A DNA stretch of 7,637 nt from assembly GCA_003486705.1 (NCBI GenBank), contig DNGE01000035.1, forward strand, positions 1-7,637. Reading direction: 5' to 3'. The notes beneath the pieces are model-generated. The model did no database searches. It saw only the letters and a program-made list of their open reading frames with translations, and was not told where the DNA came from. Source of the stretch: Bacillota bacterium (GTDB lineage Bacteria; Bacillota_I; Bacilli_A; MOL361; Turicibacteraceae). Position 1 is the first letter of the stretch; each line of letters opens with the position of its first letter. Both the position numbers and the translations under genes were made by a program. Below, in pieces: positions 4,530 to 7,637 of this stretch.

Positions 4530-5360
4530 ATGAGAATAGAACGTATCATAGAAAATGTCTGTCATGAAAGGCCGTTGATTCATCATATTACAAACTATGT
4601 CACGGCTAATGACTGTGCCAATATCGTTCTCGCCTGCGGTGGCTCACCGATTATGGCTGATGATGTGGCTGAGGTTGAGGAGATGACGAGTCTTTCAAAA
4701 GCGTTGGTTTTAAATTTAGGGACGTTAAATCAACGCACGATTGAATCGATGTTGTTAGCTGGTAAGAAGGCCAATGGAATTGGGATTCCTGTTATATTGG
4801 ATCCTGTTGGCGTGGGTGCTTCAACGTTGCGTAATGAAACGACGTTTCGGTTATTAGATGAGATTTCGTTTGCGGTTATAAGAGGGAATGTATCTGAAAT
4901 GAAGATGATTGGCCTGCGTCAAGCTCATGGTTGTGGGGTGGATGCTAGTGTGGGGGATGTGGTGAATGAGTTGAATTTAGATGAGATGGTTGATTTTGCG
5001 AAGCGCTTAAGTGAGTCATTGGGTGCGGTCATTGTGATGACGGGGGCGATTGATATTGTGGGAAGTCGGGACGAGGCGTTTGTGATTCGCAATGGACATG
5101 GTAGTATGGCATATATTACGGGAACAGGGTGTATGTTGAGTAGTGTGATTGCAACGTTTGTTGGCGCAAATTTAGATACTTTGCCTTTGGCAGCGGCGGT
5201 TGCGACGGCGCTCATGGGGCGATGTGGTGAAGTGGCGCATGAAAAAATGCAGGCATCGTTTTTGGGATATAGTAGTATGAAGTTATATTTAATGGATGCT
5301 ATGAGTCAGGTGCATCAAGATCATATGAAAGGTGGGCTAAATATTGAACGTAGAGGCTAA
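4530..5360 (+). CDS. thiM: Hydroxyethylthiazole kinase
   Basis: ThiM phosphorylates 4-methyl-5-(2-hydroxyethyl)thiazole (THZ) with ATP to THZ phosphate, the salvage entry of the thiazole half of thiamin. The 276-residue length fits the family. Visible motifs are HHITNYVTANDCAN 18-31 (substrate pocket), GGSPIMADD 37-45, DPVGVGAS 91-98, IRGNVSE 117-123 (kinase core), MTGAID 170-175, and GTGC 198-201, whose cysteine lies at the catalytic site in B. subtilis ThiM. The start at ATG 4530 has AAAGGAGG (4514-4521) 8 bases upstream. The same frame is open back to 4392 through the riboswitch and both terminators, but that stretch is not coding. First gene of the TPP-controlled operon; its end overlaps the predicted thiE start. 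Cytoplasmic. Confidence 0.97.
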   Translation: MRIERIIENVCHERPLIHHITNYVTANDCANIVLACGGSPIMADDVAEVEEMTSLSKALVLNLGTLNQRTIESMLLAGKKANGIGIPVILDPVGVGASTLRNETTFRLLDEISFAVIRGNVSEMKMIGLRQAHGCGVDASVGDVVNELNLDEMVDFAKRLSESLGAVIVMTGAIDIVGSRDEAFVIRNGHGSMAYITGTGCMLSSVIATFVGANLDTLPLAAAVATALMGRCGEVAHEKMQASFLGYSSMKLYLMDAMSQVHQDHMKGGLNIERRG

Positions 5361-5979
5361 GATGTTGGGGTTATATGTGGTGACAGATCGCAGTTATTTA
5401 AGAGGACGAGATTTTTTACAACAAATTGAAGCAATTCTTCAAAATGGCGCGACGTTTTTGCAATTAAGAGAAAAGTCGCTAGAGAGATCCGAGTATATTG
5501 CGTTGGCAAAAGAGGTGAAGAAGTTAACGGATCGCTATGCAATTCCGTTTGTGATTAATGATGATGTGGAAGTGGCGCTCGCGGTAGATGCGGATGGGGT
5601 TCATGTGGGGCAAAGCGATTTAGAGGCATCAAAAGTGCGTGACTTAATTGGCCCGGATAAAATCTTAGGGGTGTCTGCGCAAACGCTTGAACAAGCAAGG
5701 CGTGCCGTAAGTCATGGCGCTGATTACATAGGGGTTGGAGCTTTGTTTAACACGACTTCGAAAAAGGATGCAGAAGATGTGACGTTAGAAACGCTTCATG
5801 CCATAACAAGTGAAATTTTGGTTCCAGTCGTTGGAATAGGTGGGATTGATCATGAAAATGTCAGGTTGTTAAAAGAGTGTAAGTTAGCGGGTGTTGCTGT
5901 TATTTCTGCTATTTTTAAGGCGGATGATGTTGCGTTGGCAACAAAACAATTAAAACAAATAACACAGGAATTATTTTAA
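5344..5979 (+). CDS. thiE: Thiamin-phosphate synthase
   Basis: ThiE joins HMP diphosphate and THZ phosphate to thiamin phosphate, releasing pyrophosphate. It is a TIM barrel; 211 residues is the normal length. Motifs are LYVVTDR 10-16, FLQLREK 38-44, FVINDDVEVAL 69-79, DGVHVGQSD 84-92, ILGVSAQT 107-114, GADYIGVGALFNTTSKKD 125-142 (phosphate loop and substrate contacts), VGIGGI 163-168 and VISAI 186-190. TTG 5344 is chosen because AAAGGTGGG (5328-5336) lies 7 bases before it and homologues often carry a few residues before LYxVTD. ATG 5362, with AGAGG 5 bases upstream, is a real alternative. With the TTG start the gene overlaps thiM by 17 bases, so translation is probably coupled. Confidence 0.96.
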   Translation: MNVEAKMLGLYVVTDRSYLRGRDFLQQIEAILQNGATFLQLREKSLERSEYIALAKEVKKLTDRYAIPFVINDDVEVALAVDADGVHVGQSDLEASKVRDLIGPDKILGVSAQTLEQARRAVSHGADYIGVGALFNTTSKKDAEDVTLETLHAITSEILVPVVGIGGIDHENVRLLKECKLAGVAVISAIFKADDVALATKQLKQITQELF

Positions 5980-5999
5980 GTGTAGGAGGCGTGAATGAA

Positions 6000-6803
6000 A
6001 TGAAAAAAGTATTAAGTATAGCTGGTTCAGATTGTAGTGGTGGTGCTGGTATTCAGGCGGATTTAAAGACGATGACCGCACACGGTGTTTATGGAATGAG
6101 TGTGATTACGGCATTGACTGCTCAAAACACAACCGGTGTTTATGGTGTATTAGAGGTTGAACCAGAATTTGTCGGACAACAACTAGAGTGTGTGATGAAT
6201 GATATTTATCCGGATGCAGTAAAGATTGGAATGGTTTCATCGGCTAAGATTATTGAAGAGATTGCTAATCAGTTAAAAAGATATGACGTTAAAAATATCG
6301 TGCTTGATCCGGTTATGGTGTCAACGAGCGGAAGTCGTTTATTAAGCGATGATGCGATGGAGGCCTTAACGCAAACGTTAATGCCGTTGGCGACTCTTAT
6401 CACGCCAAATATTCACGAAGCGGAGTGTTTGTGTGGATTTAGCATAGCTAATAAAGCAGATATGGTAGCTGCGGCTAAAGAAATTTCAAAACAATATAAG
6501 GGACAAATTTTAATAAAGGGAGGACATTTAGAGGACTGTGCGGATGATTTGCTTTATCAAAAGGGTGAAGAAATCTGGTTTAGTGCGGCTCGTATTCATA
6601 ATCCAAATACACATGGTACAGGGTGTACGTTATCGTCAGCTATTGCTTGTCAGCTAGCGCTAGGACTTCGTGTTGATGCTGCGGTAAGCGAGGCTAAATC
6701 TTATATTAGTCAGGCGTTAGCTGCTCAACTGGATTTAGGTAAGGGAAGCGGTCCGATTAATCATTGTGTATCGACAAAGTATAACAAAAACGTTTATTGT
6801 TAG
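6000..6803 (+). CDS. thiD: Hydroxymethylpyrimidine / phosphomethylpyrimidine kinase
   Basis: ThiD phosphorylates HMP and then HMP phosphate to HMP diphosphate, the second substrate of ThiE. It belongs to the ribokinase superfamily; 267 residues is typical. Motifs are IAGSDCSGGAGIQADLKT 7-24 (HMP binding), ALTAQNT 38-44, KIGM 75-78, DPVMVSTSG 103-111, LITPNIHEA 133-141, IKGGH 172-176, HGTGC 205-209 (anion hole and catalytic cysteine) and GSGPINH 249-255 near the end. ATG 6000 is chosen since AGGAGG (5984-5989) lies 10 bases before it; the in-frame GTG 5991 is only one base from that site. It starts 20 bases after thiE and closes the operon. A pyridoxal kinase role exists in some relatives, but the thi context favours HMP. 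The promoter of the next gene begins inside its last codons. Confidence 0.96.
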   Translation: MKKVLSIAGSDCSGGAGIQADLKTMTAHGVYGMSVITALTAQNTTGVYGVLEVEPEFVGQQLECVMNDIYPDAVKIGMVSSAKIIEEIANQLKRYDVKNIVLDPVMVSTSGSRLLSDDAMEALTQTLMPLATLITPNIHEAECLCGFSIANKADMVAAAKEISKQYKGQILIKGGHLEDCADDLLYQKGEEIWFSAARIHNPNTHGTGCTLSSAIACQLALGLRVDAAVSEAKSYISQALAAQLDLGKGSGPINHCVSTKYNKNVYC

Positions 6804-6825
6804 TTGGGATATTTAGTGTTACAAT
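6797..6825 (+). promoter_or_regulatory. Promoter of the thioredoxin-like lipoprotein gene
   Basis: TTGTTA at 6797-6802, 17-base spacer, TACAAT at 6820-6825 with TG at 6817-6818 (TGtTACAAT). The -35 overlaps the end and stop of thiD. No terminator separates thiD from the next gene, so it can be read both from this promoter and from thi read-through. Confidence 0.7.
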
Positions 6826-6857
6826 GGCGATAAAACTAGTTTTAGGAGGAAAAACAG

Positions 6858-7397
6858 ATGAAAAAATTACTAACTGGCCTTCTTTCATGCTTATGTGTGC
6901 TTGCTCTTGTTGGATGTTACAGCCAAGATGAGAAATCTTATGAAGGTTTAGATGAATATGAAAATTTATCAAAAAATCCTGTGGTTCAGACAGTTAAGTT
7001 TGATCAAGCAAAATCATTACTCACAGAGGGGAGTGGTGTTTTAATTTTGTCGTATTCAGCATGTCCGTGGTGTCAATCGGCAATGCCGGTTGTTGATGAA
7101 GTAGCAAAAGAGTTGAGTTTAGATCATGTTTATTATTTAAATGTTAAGGAATTAACGCGTGAAGGGGAAAACAATGAGTATGACCAACTGGTTGAGCTTT
7201 TACGTGATCATTTAGTTGTTGAAAATGGAGAACCTGTGATGTACGTTCCTGATGTGTTTGCAGTGAAGCAGGGAGAAATTGTCGGTCATCATTTAGGAAC
7301 AACAGATGAGCATGATGCCAACGAGCGTGAGATGACGGATGCAGAAAAAGAAGAATTAGTGAAGATTTACACTGAACTATTTAATAAGACAAAATAA
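6858..7397 (+). CDS. Thioredoxin-fold lipoprotein with CPWC active site
   Basis: This 179-residue protein has a lipoprotein signal: MKKLL, a hydrophobic core about 4-16, and lipobox LVGC 17-20, so C20 would be lipidated and the protein anchored outside the membrane. The mature part has a thioredoxin fold: strand VLILSYSA 61-68, CxxC site CPWC 69-72 at the head of a helix, strand HVYYLNV 90-96, and a likely cis-proline at YVPDVF 129-134 followed by strands including EIVGHHLG 140-147. CPWC differs from the CGPC of thioredoxin; function may be disulfide exchange on secreted proteins, and some CxxC relatives are listed as bacteriocin-transport accessory proteins. AGGAGG (6844-6849) is 8 bases before the ATG. 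It has its own promoter and terminator, so a thiamin link is not implied. Two further cysteines (C11, C13) lie in the signal peptide. Confidence 0.88.
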   Translation: MKKLLTGLLSCLCVLALVGCYSQDEKSYEGLDEYENLSKNPVVQTVKFDQAKSLLTEGSGVLILSYSACPWCQSAMPVVDEVAKELSLDHVYYLNVKELTREGENNEYDQLVELLRDHLVVENGEPVMYVPDVFAVKQGEIVGHHLGTTDEHDANEREMTDAEKEELVKIYTELFNKTK

Positions 7398-7419
7398 ACC
7401 TCAAATTTGAGGTTTTTTT
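7396..7419 (+). terminator. Terminator overlapping the lipoprotein stop codon
   Basis: A perfect 20-base palindrome (7396-7415, AAACCTCAAA and its complement) is followed by T to 7419. It starts inside the TAA stop (7395-7397). The A-run on the left makes it a possible terminator for the opposite strand too. Confidence 0.85.
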
Positions 7420-7553
7420 CTTTTAGCTTTGTTAGACAATTGTGTGGGTGCTTAAACGGTTGAACTCGTCAGTTTGTTGAGATAAAAATTTTATCATTCG
7501 AAACTATTAAACAAGATTAGATAAGTGTTTTCAACATTTTCCTCTAACAGAGC

Positions 7554-7637
7554 CTTTCTCTTAGGTGCTGTCCAGACAAGAAGGTAAATCAAAAAGAGAT
7601 TGCTAATATTTTAGGTTCTTTCTCATGTTTGGGTATT
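7554..7637 (+). pseudogene. Possible HTH-containing fragment running off the window
   Basis: After a TAA near 7551 one frame stays open to the window end, reading ...CCPDKKVNQKEIANILG... then SFSCLGI. NQKEIANILG resembles the first helix and turn of helix-turn-helix regions, as in IS30-type transposases, where a QxEIAxxLG stretch is common near the N-terminus. There is no clear start codon or ribosome site and only 28 codons are visible, so it could be a relic, the beginning of a broken gene or chance. The remaining tail (7420-7553) holds no gene I can support. Confidence 0.2.

Noticed and set aside
4289..4549. 86-codon minus-strand frame across the thi leader
   Set aside because: It is antisense to the promoter, riboswitch and terminators, and its translation has no recognisable features.
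4925..5215. 96-codon minus-strand frame inside thiM
   Set aside because: Shadow of thiM, whose motifs prove the + strand reading.
7481..7495. GATAAAA-A-TTTTATC inverted repeat in the right-hand tail
   Set aside because: A short AT-only repeat in AT-rich DNA with no gene or U-tract to give it meaning.
1..7637. CRISPR arrays, tRNA and rRNA genes, complete insertion sequences
   Set aside because: No regularly spaced repeats, no tRNA cloverleaf with a T-loop motif, no rRNA-like sequence and no intact transposase were seen on either strand.

Overview
The window reads as a chromosomal segment of a low-GC, Gram-positive-type bacterium (Bacillota). The signs are strong AGGAGG-like ribosome binding sites, extended -10 promoters of the TTGnnn-N17-TGnTAtaaT type, U-tract hairpin terminators, a lipoprotein signal, and an ECF sigma gene with B. 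subtilis SigY/YxlC-like neighbours. A Turicibacter- or Erysipelotrichia-like host would fit, but I cannot fix the genus from sequence alone. All genes lie on the + strand.

Layout. (1) 1-42: probable C-terminal tail of an upstream gene. (2) 34-1956: an ECF sigma operon. The sigma gene is preceded by two near-identical ECF-type promoters (TGAAC-N17-GTCT) 103 bp apart, with an extended -10 sigma-A promoter between them. Three membrane proteins follow: a two-TM YxlC-like protein, a membrane protein with eight cysteines in two zinc ribbons, and a single-pass extracytoplasmic protein. A hairpin terminator closes the unit. (3) 2011-2447: a long gap with no convincing intact gene, with hairpins and three successive out-of-phase open frames that may be a decayed gene. 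(4) 2466-3432: a membrane protein with an N-terminal J-like domain lacking HPD and an extracytoplasmic C-terminal part, followed by a strong terminator. (5) 3487-4264: a monocistronic HD-domain hydrolase gene with its own extended -10 promoter. (6) 4286-6803: a TPP riboswitch with two terminator hairpins in series controlling thiM-thiE-thiD, a thiamin salvage set. (7) 6797-7419: a thioredoxin-like lipoprotein (CPWC) with its own promoter and terminator. (8) 7420-7637: a mostly empty tail ending in a possible partial helix-turn-helix frame.

How the genes work together. The sigma operon looks like an autoregulated envelope-response unit: basal sigma-A transcription, autoactivation through two ECF promoters, and co-transcribed membrane proteins that by analogy with the sigY operon would restrain the sigma factor. 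The ABC transporter genes of the B. subtilis operon are absent here. The thi operon phosphorylates salvaged thiazole (ThiM) and hydroxymethylpyrimidine (ThiD) and joins them into thiamin phosphate (ThiE), with TPP feedback through the riboswitch. No de novo thiazole or pyrimidine synthesis gene and no transporter is visible here. The best candidates for something not well described are the compact sigma operon with its duplicated promoter, the zinc-ribbon membrane protein, and the HPD-less J-like membrane protein.
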